A stretch of 64,000 nt of DNA from Streptomyces violaceusniger (GCA_005405945.1 BJHW01000001.1:7626001-7690000); one strand, 5' to 3'; positions 54,047 through 64,000 are shown, counted from the stretch's first letter. Program-made: numbers and translations. Notes: a model not told the origin generated them from the letters alone.

Positions 54047-55675
54047 TCACGGCGTGGTGGCCGGAGTCGTCAGGGGGAGGCGGGCGGTGAATTCGGCGCC
54101 GCCGTCCGGGGAGGTCGTGACCTCGACCGTGCCCGCGTTGCGGCGGGCGGCCTGCTGGACCAGGGCCAGGCCGATGCCGCGGCCGGGGGACTTCGTGCTC
54201 CAGCCGCGGCGGAAGATCTCCTCGGCCGCCGCTGGGTCGAGCCCGGCGCCGGTGTCCGCGACGCGCAGGGTCAGCTCGCCGTCGTCCGCGCGGGCGGTGA
54301 CCGTGACGCGGGCGCTGCGCGGGGCCGCCTCGTTGCCGACGCCCTCGGCGGCCGCGTCCGTGGCGTTGTCGATGAGGTTGCCGAGGATGGTCACCAGGTC
54401 GCGGGCGGGCAGGCCGGGCGGGAGGACGCCGTCGTCGATGCGGCTGTCGGGGGCCAGGACGAGCTCGACGCCGCGCTCACTGGCCTGGGCCGCCTTGCCC
54501 AGCAGGAGGGCGGCCAGGACGGGCTCGGCGACGGCCGCCACGACCTGGTCGGTCAGCGCCTGGGCCAGCTCCAGTTCGGCGGTGGCGAAGTCGACCGCCT
54601 CGTCCTCCCGGCCCAGTTCGATCAGCGAGACGACGGCATGCAGCCGATTCGCGGCCTCATGGGCCTGGGAGCGCAGCGCCTCCGCGAAGCCCCGCACCGA
54701 GTCCAGCTCGCCCGAGAGCGCCTGCAGCTCGGTGTGGTCGCGCAGCGTGACGACCGTGCCGCGCTGCTCACCGCTGCTCACCGGCGAGGTGTTGACGACC
54801 ACGACCCGCTCCGCGGTCAGGTGCAGCTCGTCCACGCGCGGCTCGGCGGCCAGCAGGGCGCCGGTCAGCGCGGGCGGCAGGCCCAGTTGGGAGACGTAGC
54901 GGCCGACGGAGTCCTCGGGCAGGCCGAGCAGCTCCCGCCCGCCGTCGTTGATCAACGCGATCCGCCGCTGGCCGTCGAGCATCAGCAGCCCCTCGCGCAC
55001 GGCGTGCAGCGCGGCCTGGTGGTAGTCGTGCATCCGGCTCAGCTCGGCCGCGTTCATCCCGTGCGTATGGAGGCGCAGCCGGGCGTTGATCACATACGCG
55101 CACAGGCCGCCGACCGCGAGCGCGGCGGCCGCCACGCCCAGCAGCGCGAGCAGCTGGCGGCGCACCTGGGCGCTGATGGTGTCCACCGTGATGCCCGCGC
55201 TGACCAGGGCGGTGATCCGGCCGCCGGCGCGGGCGTCGCGCACCGGGGCCACGACCCGCACGGAGGAGCCGAGCGTGCCGGTGTAGGTCTCGGCGAAGAT
55301 CCGCCCGCGCAGCGCGGGCTTGATGTGGCCGAGATAGGTGGCGCCGATCTGGCGCGGATCGGGGTGCGCCCAGCGCACACCGTGGGTATCCATGATCGTG
55401 ACGAAGGTGACGCCGGTGTCCCGGCGCACCTTCTCCGCGTACGGCTGGAGCCGGGCCGTGGGGTCCTTCGACCGCGCGGCCTCGGCGACCGACGGCGAGT
55501 CGGCGACGGACGCCGCGGCGGCGGTCGCCCGCTGTCGCGCGGCCACCACCGCCTGCTCGCGGTCGGTGACGTAGGCGAAGACGGCGCATCCGGCCACCAG
55601 GGCGGCGACCAGTACGACCTGCATGGCGAACAGCTGGCCCGCCAGGCTCCGGGGGTGGGGGATGCGCATGGCCAT
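54047..55675 (-). CDS. DcuS/CitA-type sensor histidine kinase
   Basis: About 542 residues. First helix near 15-35, an extracytoplasmic PAS-like sensor (about 40-170; T-I-M-D-T-H-G-V-R near 98 and G-H-I-K-P-A near 124), second helix near 175-195, a cytoplasmic PAS (about 215-320), then the H-box Q-A-H-E-A-A-N-R-L-H and an ATPase domain with N-L-I-D-N-A-T-D and G-R-G-I-G-L-A-L. These kinases sense C4-dicarboxylates or citrate. Divergent from dctA (155-bp gap), and the regulator gene is downstream of the repeat array. Confidence 0.92.
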   Translation of the reverse strand: MAMRIPHPRSLAGQLFAMQVVLVAALVAGCAVFAYVTDREQAVVAARQRATAAAASVADSPSVAEAARSKDPTARLQPYAEKVRRDTGVTFVTIMDTHGVRWAHPDPRQIGATYLGHIKPALRGRIFAETYTGTLGSSVRVVAPVRDARAGGRITALVSAGITVDTISAQVRRQLLALLGVAAAALAVGGLCAYVINARLRLHTHGMNAAELSRMHDYHQAALHAVREGLLMLDGQRRIALINDGGRELLGLPEDSVGRYVSQLGLPPALTGALLAAEPRVDELHLTAERVVVVNTSPVSSGEQRGTVVTLRDHTELQALSGELDSVRGFAEALRSQAHEAANRLHAVVSLIELGREDEAVDFATAELELAQALTDQVVAAVAEPVLAALLLGKAAQASERGVELVLAPDSRIDDGVLPPGLPARDLVTILGNLIDNATDAAAEGVGNEAAPRSARVTVTARADDGELTLRVADTGAGLDPAAAEEIFRRGWSTKSPGRGIGLALVQQAARRNAGTVEVTTSPDGGAEFTARLPLTTPATTP

Positions 55676-55831
55676 CAGTCTGCACACGCATCTTTGTGTG
55701 AACGAAATGAACGGAAGGGTGACCCCGTCACAGGCTGGGGCATAGTCGCCGGGACCGTTCAAGGCGGTGTGCGAGCCGCACACAGTACAGCGCCGGGACA
55801 GTTGGACGGCAGAACAGAAGGAGGCAGCACC

Positions 55832-57271
55832 GTGGCTGCGGACACCACGCCGCCCGCATCCGGGCGTACGGAACCGGATGGGACGAAGCCGAAGAAGGAA
55901 AGGATTCACTACCTCTACCTCGCCGTCATCGGCGCGGTGGCGCTCGGCATCCTCGTGGGCTTCGTGGCCCCCGATACGGCGGTGGAGCTCAAGCCCATCG
56001 GCGAAGGCTTCGTCAACCTCATCAAGATGCTGATCTCGCCGATCATCTTCTGCACGATCGTGCTCGGCGTCGGCTCGGTGCGCAAGGCGGCCAAGGTCGG
56101 GGCGGTCGGCGGTCTGGCGCTCGGCTACTTCATGGTGATGTCGACCGTGGCCCTCGCCATCGGCCTGCTCGTCGGCAACTTCCTCGAGCCCGGCAGCGGC
56201 CTGCACCTGAGTCATGAGGCGGCCCAGGCCGGGCAGAGCCAGGCCGAGGGCGCCTCCGAGTCGACGGCGGACTTCCTGCTCGGGATCATCCCGAAGACGC
56301 TGGTCTCCGCCTTCACCGAGGGCGAGGTGCTGCAGACCCTGTTCGTGGCCCTCCTCGCGGGCTTCGCCCTCCAGACGCTGGGCAAGGCGGGCGAGCCGGT
56401 GCTGCGCGGCATAGGCCACATACAGCAGCTCGTCTTCAAGCTGCTGTCGATGGTCATGTGGGCCGCTCCGGTCGGCGCCTTCGGCGCGATCGCCGCCGTG
56501 GTCGGCGAGACCGGTCTGGACGCGCTCAAGGCGCTCGCGGTCATCATGGTCGGCTTCTACGTGACCTGTGCGCTGTTCGTGTTCCTCGTTCTCGGAACGA
56601 TTCTGCGGCTGGTCGCGGGCATCAACATCTTCCTGCTGCTGAAGTACCTGGCGCGGGAGTTCCTGCTGATCCTGTCGACGTCGTCCTCCGAGTCGGCGCT
56701 GCCGCTGCTGATCGCGAAGATGGAGCACGCGGGCGTCAGCCGGCCGGTCGCCGGTATCACCGTCCCCACCGGCTACTCCTTCAACCTGGACGGCACCGCC
56801 ATCTATCTGACGATGGCCTCGCTGTTCATCGCCGAGGCCATGGGCGACCCGCTCTCCATAGGCCAGCAGATATCCCTCCTCGTCTTCATGATTGTCGCGT
56901 CGAAGGGCGCCGCCGGTGTGACCGGCGCGGGCATGGCGACGCTGGCGGGCGGTCTGCAGTCGCACCGGCCCGAACTGGTCGACGGCGTCGGCCTGATCGT
57001 CGGCATCGACCGCTTCATGAGCGAGGCCCGCGCCCTCACCAACTTCGCGGGCAACGCGGTCGCGACCGTCCTGGTCGGCACCTGGACCAAGGAGATCGAC
57101 AAGGAGCGGATGAACGAAGTCCTCGCCGGACGGCTGCCGTTCGACGCGGAGGGCTTCGCGCGGAGCGGTGGCGGCCACGGCCCGGCCGCGGACGACTCCG
57201 AGGCGGCCGAGGGCAAGTCCCTCCCCGAGCGGCGTGACGGTGACACGGCGAAGGAGCACGTGCCCGCCTGA
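55832..57271 (+). CDS. dctA: C4-dicarboxylate carrier DctA
   Basis: 479 residues from the GTG at 55832, with AAGGAGG upstream. Sodium:dicarboxylate symporter family: eight or so helices, the S-T-S-S-S-E-S-A-L-P serine motif, G-Y-S-F-N-L-D-G-T, and N-F-A-G-N-A-V. It takes up succinate, fumarate and malate. The divergent DcuS-type kinase fits direct substrate control. An acidic His-containing tail (about 450-479) is extra. Confidence 0.94.
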   Translation: MAADTTPPASGRTEPDGTKPKKERIHYLYLAVIGAVALGILVGFVAPDTAVELKPIGEGFVNLIKMLISPIIFCTIVLGVGSVRKAAKVGAVGGLALGYFMVMSTVALAIGLLVGNFLEPGSGLHLSHEAAQAGQSQAEGASESTADFLLGIIPKTLVSAFTEGEVLQTLFVALLAGFALQTLGKAGEPVLRGIGHIQQLVFKLLSMVMWAAPVGAFGAIAAVVGETGLDALKALAVIMVGFYVTCALFVFLVLGTILRLVAGINIFLLLKYLAREFLLILSTSSSESALPLLIAKMEHAGVSRPVAGITVPTGYSFNLDGTAIYLTMASLFIAEAMGDPLSIGQQISLLVFMIVASKGAAGVTGAGMATLAGGLQSHRPELVDGVGLIVGIDRFMSEARALTNFAGNAVATVLVGTWTKEIDKERMNEVLAGRLPFDAEGFARSGGGHGPAADDSEAAEGKSLPERRDGDTAKEHVPA

Positions 57272-57278
57272 CACCCCG

Positions 57279-57326
57279 CGCGCAACGCGGCCCTGCCCTC
57301 CTGAATCGGGGCAGGGCCGTTGCGCG
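57279..57326 (+). terminator. Strong hairpin terminator after dctA
   Basis: Left arm CGCGCAACG.CGGCCCTGCCC and right arm GGGCAGGGCC.GTTGCGCG form a stem of about 18 bp with a short loop, 8 bp after the dctA stop. Confidence 0.85.
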
Positions 57327-57463
57327 TCTCACGGGACTGGACCGTCGCACGACGAATGGCGCCCCGCGTCTTCCCCCCGTTGGAAGACGCGAGACGCCGG
57401 CATGGGGCCCAGCCGCCAACGGCCCTTGGCGGTCCTGGGCCGGCCCTCGGCGCCGAAGGCGCC

Positions 57464-57658
57464 CTACCGCTCGCCGTCCGGCGCGCGGCGCAGCTGTTCC
57501 GGGAGGGCCGTCCACTCGGGGCCCTCGCGCAGAGGTTTGACCCAGGCGATGTTCCCGCCGGTGTCGACGTAGGCGACCCGGCCCATGGCCTCGCGTTCGA
57601 GGTCGTAGACGAGCTCGCCGATCCGTGGTGTGCTCCGTGTTCCTCCTGCGGTGGTCAT
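57464..57658 (-). CDS. Small conserved actinobacterial protein
   Basis: 64 residues from the ATG at 57658 with GGAGG upstream. It contains R-I-G-E-L-V-Y-D, G-R-V-A-Y-V-D and W-V-K-P-L-R-E-G-P-E-W. The Y-V-D/W-V-K-P beta pattern is reminiscent of small SH3-like streptomycete proteins, but I do not recognise a function. Confidence 0.72.
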   Translation of the reverse strand: MTTAGGTRSTPRIGELVYDLEREAMGRVAYVDTGGNIAWVKPLREGPEWTALPEQLRRAPDGER

Positions 57659-57912
57659 GAGCCGCCTCCTCGGCACCTCACTGCCATACCGTCCCCCGTT
57701 CGTCGTCGGAAGAGGGCCCGGAGACCGGAGAGTTCCGGTCCGGCCGCCGCCGACAGCGGTGACCGGGGAGAGCTTCTGGTGCCCGTGGGGCCCTCGAACA
57801 CTCGTAGGGTGCTACGAGCCGCTGATATCCCGCTGATGCCTCGCTGACCCGAACCCGTGGGTAGGCTTCCACGTGGTCACAGTGAAATCTCTGGTACCAA
57901 CGGGGGCAGTGT

Positions 57913-60900
57913 GTGGATGGGACCGAGTTTCGCCTGTTGGGACCGGTCGGAATATGGCAGGGCGAGCGTCTGCTGGGGCCGACCGCCGCACAACAGCGGT
58001 CCGTTCTGGCGATGCTGCTGATGGCCTCCGGCCGCGTGGTGTCCGTCGACAGGCTGGTGTTGGCAGTATGGGGCGAGGACCCGCCGGGGTCCGCGCGAAA
58101 CGCCGTACAGGTGCAGATTTCCAAGCTGCGGCGGATCCTGTCCGCCCTGCCCGGGGCCGAGTTGACGACATCGGCGAAGGGCTATTCCCTGACCGTCGCG
58201 CGTGAGCAGGTCGATCTCCACCGGTTCCGCGATCTGGTGCGGGCCGCGCGGGAGGCTCCCAAGGACGCCGGGGCCACCGGGGAGCCCGAGGCCGCCGTGG
58301 CCGCCGAGGACCGGGCCGGTGAGCTGCTGCGCGCCGCGCTCCATCTGTGGCGCGGGCCCGCGCTGGCGGATGTCGCGGGCGGCTGGCTGCCCGAGACCCT
58401 GGGCGCCGGTCTGGAGGAGGAGCGGCGGGCGGCGGTCGAGGAGTGCGCCGCGATCGATCTGCGCTCCGGACGCCACCACGAGGCCGCCGCGGAGCTGTCC
58501 GTCCTGGTGGCCGAACACCCCTTGCGGGAACGTTCGGTGGCGCTGCTGATGGAGGCGCTGCGGCGCTGTGGCAGGCGGACCGACGCCCTCGCGCTGTTCC
58601 GCTCCACCCGCCGGAGGTATGTGGAGGAGCTGGGCATCGAGCCCGGCGACGAGCTGCAACGGCTCCACCGCCAGGCGCTCGAGGACAGCCGGGACGGCCG
58701 GGACGGCCGGGACGGCCGAGCCGGTCAGGACGGCCGGTCCGGGGATCCCTCCGGGCCGGCCGGCGCGTACGGGAGCGCTCCCGCGGCGCCGACGCCGGCG
58801 CCGGCGCCGCCCGACGCGGCCCCCGCCCCCGCCCCGGAGGGCGTCCCGCCCGCCGCCGAGGCCCCGAGCCCACCACCGAACCCGCCGCCGAGCCCTCGGG
58901 CATGGCAGCCGCCACCGCCCCCGAGCCGATCACCGTCGTCACCGCCGTACCGCAGCAACTCCCCTCCGACGTCGCCCACTTCACCGGCCGCGAGCGCGAA
59001 CTGGCCGGACTGGACGCCCTGCTGCCCGCAGGCACGGGCGAGGGCGGGGCGACGGTGGGGGCCGGGGACGGGCGCCCACGGCCGCGAGGATCACCGTGAT
59101 CGCGGGCAGCGGCGGCCTCGGCAAGACGACCCTCGCCGTGCACTGGGCGCACCGCGCCCGCGACCGGTTCCCCGACGGCCAGCTCTATGTGAATCTGCGC
59201 GGCTTCGGCCCCACCGACTCGGCCATGACCGTCGCCGAGGCCGTACGGGGCTTCCTGGACGCCTTCCAGGTGCCCGCCCACCGGATCCCCGCGACCCTGG
59301 AGGCGCAGACCGCGCTGTACCGGAGCCTGGTGGCCGACCGCCGGATGCTGATCCTGCTCGACAACGCCCGGGACGCCGAGCAGGTGCGACCCCTGCTGCC
59401 CGGTTCCCCCGGCTGCCTCGTGGTGCTGACCAGCCGTAACGAGCTCACCGGACTGGTCGTCGCCGAGCAGGCCCAGCCGCTGCCGCTGGATCTGCTCGAC
59501 CGCGACGAGGCCCGCGACCTCCTGATCAGCCGGGTGGGCGCCGAGCGGGTGGCCGCCGAACCCGAGGCCGTGGAGGAGGTCATCACGGTGTGCGCCGGGC
59601 TGCCGCTCGCGCTCGCCATCGTGGCCGCCCGCGCCGCCACCCATCCCCGCTTCGGCCTGGAGGCGCTGGCCAGGGAGCTGCGCGACGCCCGCGGCAGCCT
59701 CGACGCGTTCGAGGGCGGGGACGCCACCACCGACGTCCGGGCCGTGTTCTCCTGGTCGTACCACACCCTGGGCGCCGACGCCGCCCGGCTGTTCCGGCTG
59801 CTGGGCGTCCACCCGGGCCCCGACATCGCGGCCCCCGCGGCCGCCAGCCTGGTGGGGATCCCGGTGCCGCAGGCCCGCCGGCTGCTGATCCAGCTGACCC
59901 GGGCGCATCTGATCACCGAGCGCGCCCCCGGTCAGTACGGCTTCCACGATCTGCTGCGCGCCTACGCCATGGAGCTCACCCAGGCGTACGACGAGCGGGA
60001 GGAGCGCCGCACCGCGCTGCACCGGATGCTCGACCACTATCTGCACACCGCGGTGGCCGCCGGGGCGGCCTTCACCCCGCACCGGGAGCCGATCGCGGTC
60101 GAGCCGGTCCGGCCCGGCGTGAGCGTCGGCGAGTTCGCGGGGCACGGTGAGGCGCTGCTCTGGTTCATCGTCACCTACCCGGCGCTGATGGCGGCCCTGC
60201 AGGAGGCCGCGGAGGCGGGATTCGAGACCCACGCCTGGCAACTGGCCTGGTCGCTGACCGAGTTTCTGGACCAGCGCGGCCATTGGCACGACCAGCGCAC
60301 CGTGCACCGGATCGCCCTGGGCTCGGCCCACCGCATCCGCGACCTCACCGGTCAGGCCCACTCCTGCTACGCCCTGGGCCTCGCCGATCTGCGGATGGGG
60401 CGCTACGACCGGGCCCGCGGCCATCTGGTGCGCGCACTGAACCTGCACCACGAGACCGACAACGCCATCGGCCAGGCCCTGGCCCATGGCGCGCTCAACC
60501 TCGCCAGCGAGCGCGAGGGGCGCCATGACGAGGGGCTGCACCACGCGCTGCGCGCCCTGAAGCTGTACCGGGCGGCGGGCCACCGCAGCGGCGAGGCGTA
60601 CGCCCTGAACAACGTCGGCTGGGCGTACGCCATGCTGGGCGACTTCCAGCAGACCCTCGTCCACTGCGAGAAGGCGCTGACCATGCTGCGGCAGGCGGGG
60701 GACAGGCGCGGGGAGTCCGCGGCCTGGGACAGCCTCGGCTACGCCCACAGCCACGTCGGCGACCACGAGCAGGCCATCAGCTGCTACCGGCACGCGGTGG
60801 ACCTGCGGCGCGGCCGGGGCGAGCGGGTCCGGGAGGCGGAGTCCCTGCACCGGCTCGGCAGCGCCCAGCTCGCCGCCGGGGACCGGGCCGGGGCCCGCCG

Positions 60901-61000
60901 CAGCTGGCAGCGGGCCCTGACCCGGTTCGACTCCCTCGGCCACCCCGACGCCCACCGGGTCCGGGACGGCCTCACCGGGCTGGGCGGTCCCGACGGCTGA
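57913..61000 (+). CDS. SARP/AfsR-type regulator with NB-ARC and TPR (two frame breaks)
   Basis: About 1,029 residues after one C at 58862-58865 and one at 59075-59077. N-terminal Trans_reg_C winged helix (1-95), BTAD domain (100-255; E-E-R-R-A-A-V-E near 175), a 130-residue Pro/Ala-rich linker (with a D-G-R repeat), an NB-ARC STAND NTPase (I-A-G-S-G-G-L-G-K-T-T near 400, R-M-L-I-L-L-D-N near 480, L-T-S-R near 510), and TPR repeats (about 800-1010). This is the AfsR layout, which activates secondary metabolism or development. The start is the GTG at 57913. Its targets are not evident here; glgB is convergent downstream. Confidence 0.9.
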
Positions 61001-61037
61001 CGGGACGTAAGGCCGTGCACCTGCGCGTACGTACGGC

Positions 61038-64000
61038 TCAGGCGGGCCGCAGCCAGATCGTTCCCAGCGGCGGCAGCACCGGCAGGATGGAGGCCGGACG
61101 GCCGTGCCACCCCGTGGGCTCGGCCTTCAGCGGCTCGGCGTTGACCACGCCACTGCCGCCGTAAGCCCGGTCGTCGGTGTTCAGCACCTCGCGCCACACC
61201 GGCACCGCCTCCGGCGTCCCGACGCGGTACTCATGACGGACCACCGGCGCGAAGTTGCTGATGGCCAGCAGCGGCGAGCCCTCGGCGTCGAAGCGGAGGA
61301 AGGCGAAGACGTTGTCCTCGCGGGCATCGCCCTCGATCCAGGAGAAGCCCTCGGGGTCGGTGTCCCGCTGCCACAGCGCGGGCGTGGCCGTGTACGTCCG
61401 GTTGAGGTCGCGGACCAGATCGCGGACGCCCCGGTGGTCGGGCTCGGCGGAGTACGACGGGTCCAACAGCCACCAGTCGGGCCCGTGCGCCTCCGACCAC
61501 TCGGCGCCCTGCGCGAACTCCTGGCCCATGAACAGCAGTTGCTTGCCCGGGTGGGCCCACATGAAGCCGAGGTAGGCACGGTGGGTGGCGCGCTGCTGCC
61601 ACCAGTCGCCGGGCATCTTCGACACCAGCGCCCGCTTGCCGTGCACCACCTCGTCGTGCGAGATCGGCAGCACGTAGTTCTCGCTGTACGCGTACACCAT
61701 CGAGAACGTCATCTCGTGGTGGTGGTAGGCGCGGTGCACCGGCTCGTGCGCGAGATAGGCCAGCGAGTCGTGCATCCACCCCATGTTCCACTTCAGCCCG
61801 AAGCCGAGGCCGCCGAAGCCGCTGGGGCCCACATGGTGGGTGGCCCGGGTGACCCCGTCCCACGCCGTCGACTCCTCGGCGATGGTGACCACGCCCGGGC
61901 AGCGGCGGTAGACGGTCGCGTTCATCTCCTGGAGGAAGGCGACCGCGTCCAGGTTCTCCCGGCCGCCGTGCGCGTTGGGCGTCCACTGGCCGGGCTCGCG
62001 GGAGTAGTCGAGGTAGAGCATGGAGGCGACGGCGTCCACGCGCAGCCCGTCGATGTGGAACTCCTCGCACCAGTAGACCGCGTTCGCCACCAGGAAGTTG
62101 CGCACCTCCGCGCGCCCGTAGTCGAACTCCAGCGTGCCCCAGTCCGGATGCGCGGCCCGCAGCGGATCGGCGGGCTCGTACAGCGGGCGGCCGTCGAACT
62201 CCGCCAGCGCCCAGGCGTCCTTGGGGAAGTGCGCGGGCACCCAGTCCACGATGACCCCGATACCCGCCCGGTGCAACGCGTCCACCAGGTACTTGAAGTC
62301 GTCGGGGGTGCCGAGCCGGGCCGTGGGCGCGTAGAAGCCGGTCACCTGGTAGCCCCAGGAGCCGCCGAAGGGGTGCTCGGCCACCGGCATCAGCTCGACG
62401 TGGGTGAAGCCCAGGTCCTTGACGTACGCCGGGAGCTGCTCGGCGAGCTGCCGGTAGGTCAGCCCGGGCCGCCAGGACGGCAGGTGCACCTCGTAGACGG
62501 AGAACGGCAGCTCATGGACGCGCCCGCCCCTTCGCTGTGCCATCCACGCGTCATCGCCCCAGTCGTGGTGCGAGGCGTGGACGACGGAGGCGGTGGCGGG
62601 CGGGCACTCGGTGCGCCGCGCCATCGGGTCGGCGCGCAGGGAGTGGCCGCCGTCGGGCCTGGCGATCTCGAACTTGTAGAGCGCGCCCTCGCCGACGCCC
62701 GGCAGGAACAGCTCCCACACGCCGCTGCCGCCGAGCGAGCGCATCGGCAGCGCGGTGCCGTCCCAGTAGGTGAAGTCGCCGGTCAGCCGCACCCCGAGGG
62801 CGTTGGGCGCCCATACCGTGAAGCGGGTGCCGGACACGCCCTGGTGGGTCATCGGCCGCGCGCCGAGCGCCCGCCACAGCTCCTCGTGGCGGCCCTCGCC
62901 GATGAGGTGCAGATCGAGTTCGCCGAGGGCGGGCAGGAAGCGGTACGGGTCGTGCAGCTCCAGCTCGGCGTCCTCGTACGCCACCAGCAGCCGGTAGTCC
63001 GGGATCTCCCGCAGCGGCAGCACCCCGGAGAACAGCCCGTCCCCCTCGGCCCGCAGCCGCGCGCGCAGCCCGGCGGCGGCGACGGTCACCGACCGGGCGT
63101 ACGGGCGCAGGGCGCGGAACAGCACCCCGCCGCGCACGGGGTGGGCGCCGAGCAGCGCGTGCGGATCGTGGTGCGCCCCGGCCAGCAGCCGCCGCCGGTC
63201 CGCGTCCCCCAGCGCGGGCGCGGCCCGCACCCCCCGCTCGTCCTCCACCCCGTCGTCGGGGCCCACGCCACCCCCGGCCACGGGCCGCCCGCTGTCTCCG
63301 GCCACGGGCCGCCCGGCGACCCGCGACGGCCCGGCCTCGCCGCCGTCCTCCTCGCGCCGCTCCTCGCCCGCGCGCGGCGCCCGGGGCACGGGCGGCGAGC
63401 CGTAGGACACCCGCTCCTCGCGGCCGGGGCGGGGGCGGTCGGCGGGTTCGGGGGAGTCCCGGCCGGGCGCGGACTTGATGCCCGCCGACTCGGCGGACGC
63501 GGGGTCTTGGCGGGCGGCCGAGGCCTGGCCGGGGGTGTCCTCTGGCTCCGGGCGTCGGCCCGGGCGCGGCTGCCCGGTCGGTGTGGTCGCCTCCCGACGT
63601 CCGGGGGACATGGTGGCCTCCCGAGCCGCGGCGGGTTCCGAGGCGACCGAGTCGGGTGATTGCCGGTCGGACGAGGCCTCCTGGTCGGGGGCCGGGACCT
63701 CGCGGCCGGGGCGGGGGCGGTCGGCGGGAGCCTGTTGCCCCGGGCCGCCGCCGTGGGTGGGCGCACCCGGCCCCGGGCCGCCACTGCCGACGGCCGCCTC
63801 TGGCCGCCTGGCCGGGTCCGCCGCTGTGGCGGGGTTTGCCTCCGAGGCGTCCGGGCCGGGGGCGGGGACGGCGTCGGGTGGTCCGCGCTCCCGGCCCGCC
63901 GGGCGGGCTCGGCCGACTCCCGCTCGTGGTGCGCCGGGGGCTCGGAGCCCGGGCGGGCGGCAGTGGGCTCGGGCCGCGGAGGGGTGCGGCCGGGGAGGAA
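61038..64000 (-). CDS. glgB: 1,4-alpha-glucan branching enzyme (5' end beyond window)
   Basis: Glycogen branching enzyme. Carbohydrate-binding N-domains (CBM48, W-A-P-N-A-L-G-V-R near residue 275 counted from the Met at 63611), then a GH13 barrel: D-G-L-R-V-D-A-V with the nucleophile Asp, T-I-A-E-E-S-T with the acid/base Glu, and I-S-H-D-E-V-V-H-G-K. The C-terminal beta domain ends W-L-R-P-A. The frame stays open and compositionally similar upstream of 63611, so the true start lies past 64000, with one missing C at 63876-63878 suspected. The disordered Pro/Ala/Glu-rich N-terminal extension (over 230 residues) is longer than in E. coli GlgB but common in streptomycetes. Confidence 0.93.
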   Translation of the reverse strand, partial: PPRPHPSAARAHCRPPGLRAPGAPRAGVGRARPAGRERGPPDAVPAPGPDASEANPATAADPARRPEAAVGSGGPGPGAPTHGGGPGQQAPADRPRPGREVPAPDQEASSDRQSPDSVASEPAAAREATMSPGRREATTPTGQPRPGRRPEPEDTPGQASAARQDPASAESAGIKSAPGRDSPEPADRPRPGREERVSYGSPPVPRAPRAGEERREEDGGEAGPSRVAGRPVAGDSGRPVAGGGVGPDDGVEDERGVRAAPALGDADRRRLLAGAHHDPHALLGAHPVRGGVLFRALRPYARSVTVAAAGLRARLRAEGDGLFSGVLPLREIPDYRLLVAYEDAELELHDPYRFLPALGELDLHLIGEGRHEELWRALGARPMTHQGVSGTRFTVWAPNALGVRLTGDFTYWDGTALPMRSLGGSGVWELFLPGVGEGALYKFEIARPDGGHSLRADPMARRTECPPATASVVHASHHDWGDDAWMAQRRGGRVHELPFSVYEVHLPSWRPGLTYRQLAEQLPAYVKDLGFTHVELMPVAEHPFGGSWGYQVTGFYAPTARLGTPDDFKYLVDALHRAGIGVIVDWVPAHFPKDAWALAEFDGRPLYEPADPLRAAHPDWGTLEFDYGRAEVRNFLVANAVYWCEEFHIDGLRVDAVASMLYLDYSREPGQWTPNAHGGRENLDAVAFLQEMNATVYRRCPGVVTIAEESTAWDGVTRATHHVGPSGFGGLGFGLKWNMGWMHDSLAYLAHEPVHRAYHHHEMTFSMVYAYSENYVLPISHDEVVHGKRALVSKMPGDWWQQRATHRAYLGFMWAHPGKQLLFMGQEFAQGAEWSEAHGPDWWLLDPSYSAEPDHRGVRDLVRDLNRTYTATPALWQRDTDPEGFSWIEGDAREDNVFAFLRFDAEGSPLLAISNFAPVVRHEYRVGTPEAVPVWREVLNTDDRAYGGSGVVNAEPLKAEPTGWHGRPASILPVLPPLGTIWLRPA

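Noticed and set aside
52870..54050. Long protein-coding frames across the tandem array on both strands
   Set aside because: All three phases of the 18-bp repeat stay open by chance; the translations are six-residue low-complexity repeats with no start signals or family match.
53819..55831. A 1,150-residue protein ending as DctA
   Set aside because: The upstream 670 residues are antisense to the kinase gene; the GTG at 55832 with AAGGAGG is the real dctA start.
55676..57274. Antisense extension of the kinase over dctA
   Set aside because: It is a high-GC shadow of dctA; the kinase homology begins at the Met near 55675.

Overview
The window is about 72% G+C. It has frequent GTG starts and many actinobacterial families: SARP/AfsR regulator, XRE/DUF397 pairs, RsbW-like ATPase, DUF3817, AIM24, DUF6230/DUF6114. 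It is most likely a Streptomyces chromosome. From memory, the core gene order (icmA, thioredoxin-TPR gene, DUF6230/DUF6114 genes, pyk-ackA-pta-pfkA, and glgB at the right edge) follows the S. coelicolor region around SCO5415-SCO5440. I could not check that synteny here. I recognised no rRNA or tRNA gene.

Layout. 0-10 kb: a PepSY protein facing an OmpR-type two-component pair; a MarR regulator; three overlapping AIM24 paralogs facing a DUF3817/thiamine-binding pair behind a Rex-like operator; an ArsR-type regulator facing an MFS exporter; a MarR and a second DUF3817 gene. 10-16.6 kb: isobutyryl-CoA mutase large subunit, a TetR regulator with a clear operator, a thioredoxin-TPR protein, and a DUF6230/DUF6114/secreted-protein cluster. 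16.7-22.7 kb: central carbon genes pyk, ackA, pta, pfkA. 22.8-25.3 kb: two paralogous anchored proteins of unknown function. 25.3-30.0 kb: an EACC1 protein plus a caspase-NACHT-HEAT protein of about 1,420 residues, which is the strongest candidate here for a conflict or immune system. 30.1-31.0 kb: a MalG-type sugar permease. 31.1-45.4 kb: a mixed accessory block (LCP protein, deacetylase-like/glycosyltransferase fusion, methyltransferases, flavin monooxygenase, RsbW-like ATPase, XRE/DUF397, SDR, hydrolase, LysR, peptidase). 45.5-49 kb: the MalF permease, sugar-binding lipoprotein and a chitinase. 49-52 kb: a quinone oxidoreductase with a divergent TetR and a ketopantoate-reductase-like gene. 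52-57 kb: a CitB/DcuS-type two-component pair and the dicarboxylate carrier DctA; the two halves of the pair are separated by a striking 23 x 18-bp tandem array. 57.4-64 kb: a small conserved protein, a SARP/NB-ARC/TPR regulator, and glgB running off the right edge.

Sequence quality. About 24 places in 15 otherwise normal genes need exactly one extra G or C, always in a G/C run of three or more, to restore one reading frame. When those bases are restored, every total length becomes a multiple of three. I read these as assembly deletions, not mutations. The affected genes (including ackA, pta and the caspase-NACHT gene) are annotated at full extent as CDS with the break positions stated.

How genes may work together. 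ackA-pta-pyk-pfkA cover lower glycolysis and acetate overflow. glgB makes glycogen branches. dctA with its two-component pair takes up C4-dicarboxylates. The sugar-binding protein with MalF and MalG would form one ABC importer using an ATPase encoded elsewhere. EACC1 and the caspase-NACHT protein are translationally adjacent and probably form one sensor-effector unit. Several regulator/target pairs carry visible inverted-repeat operators.
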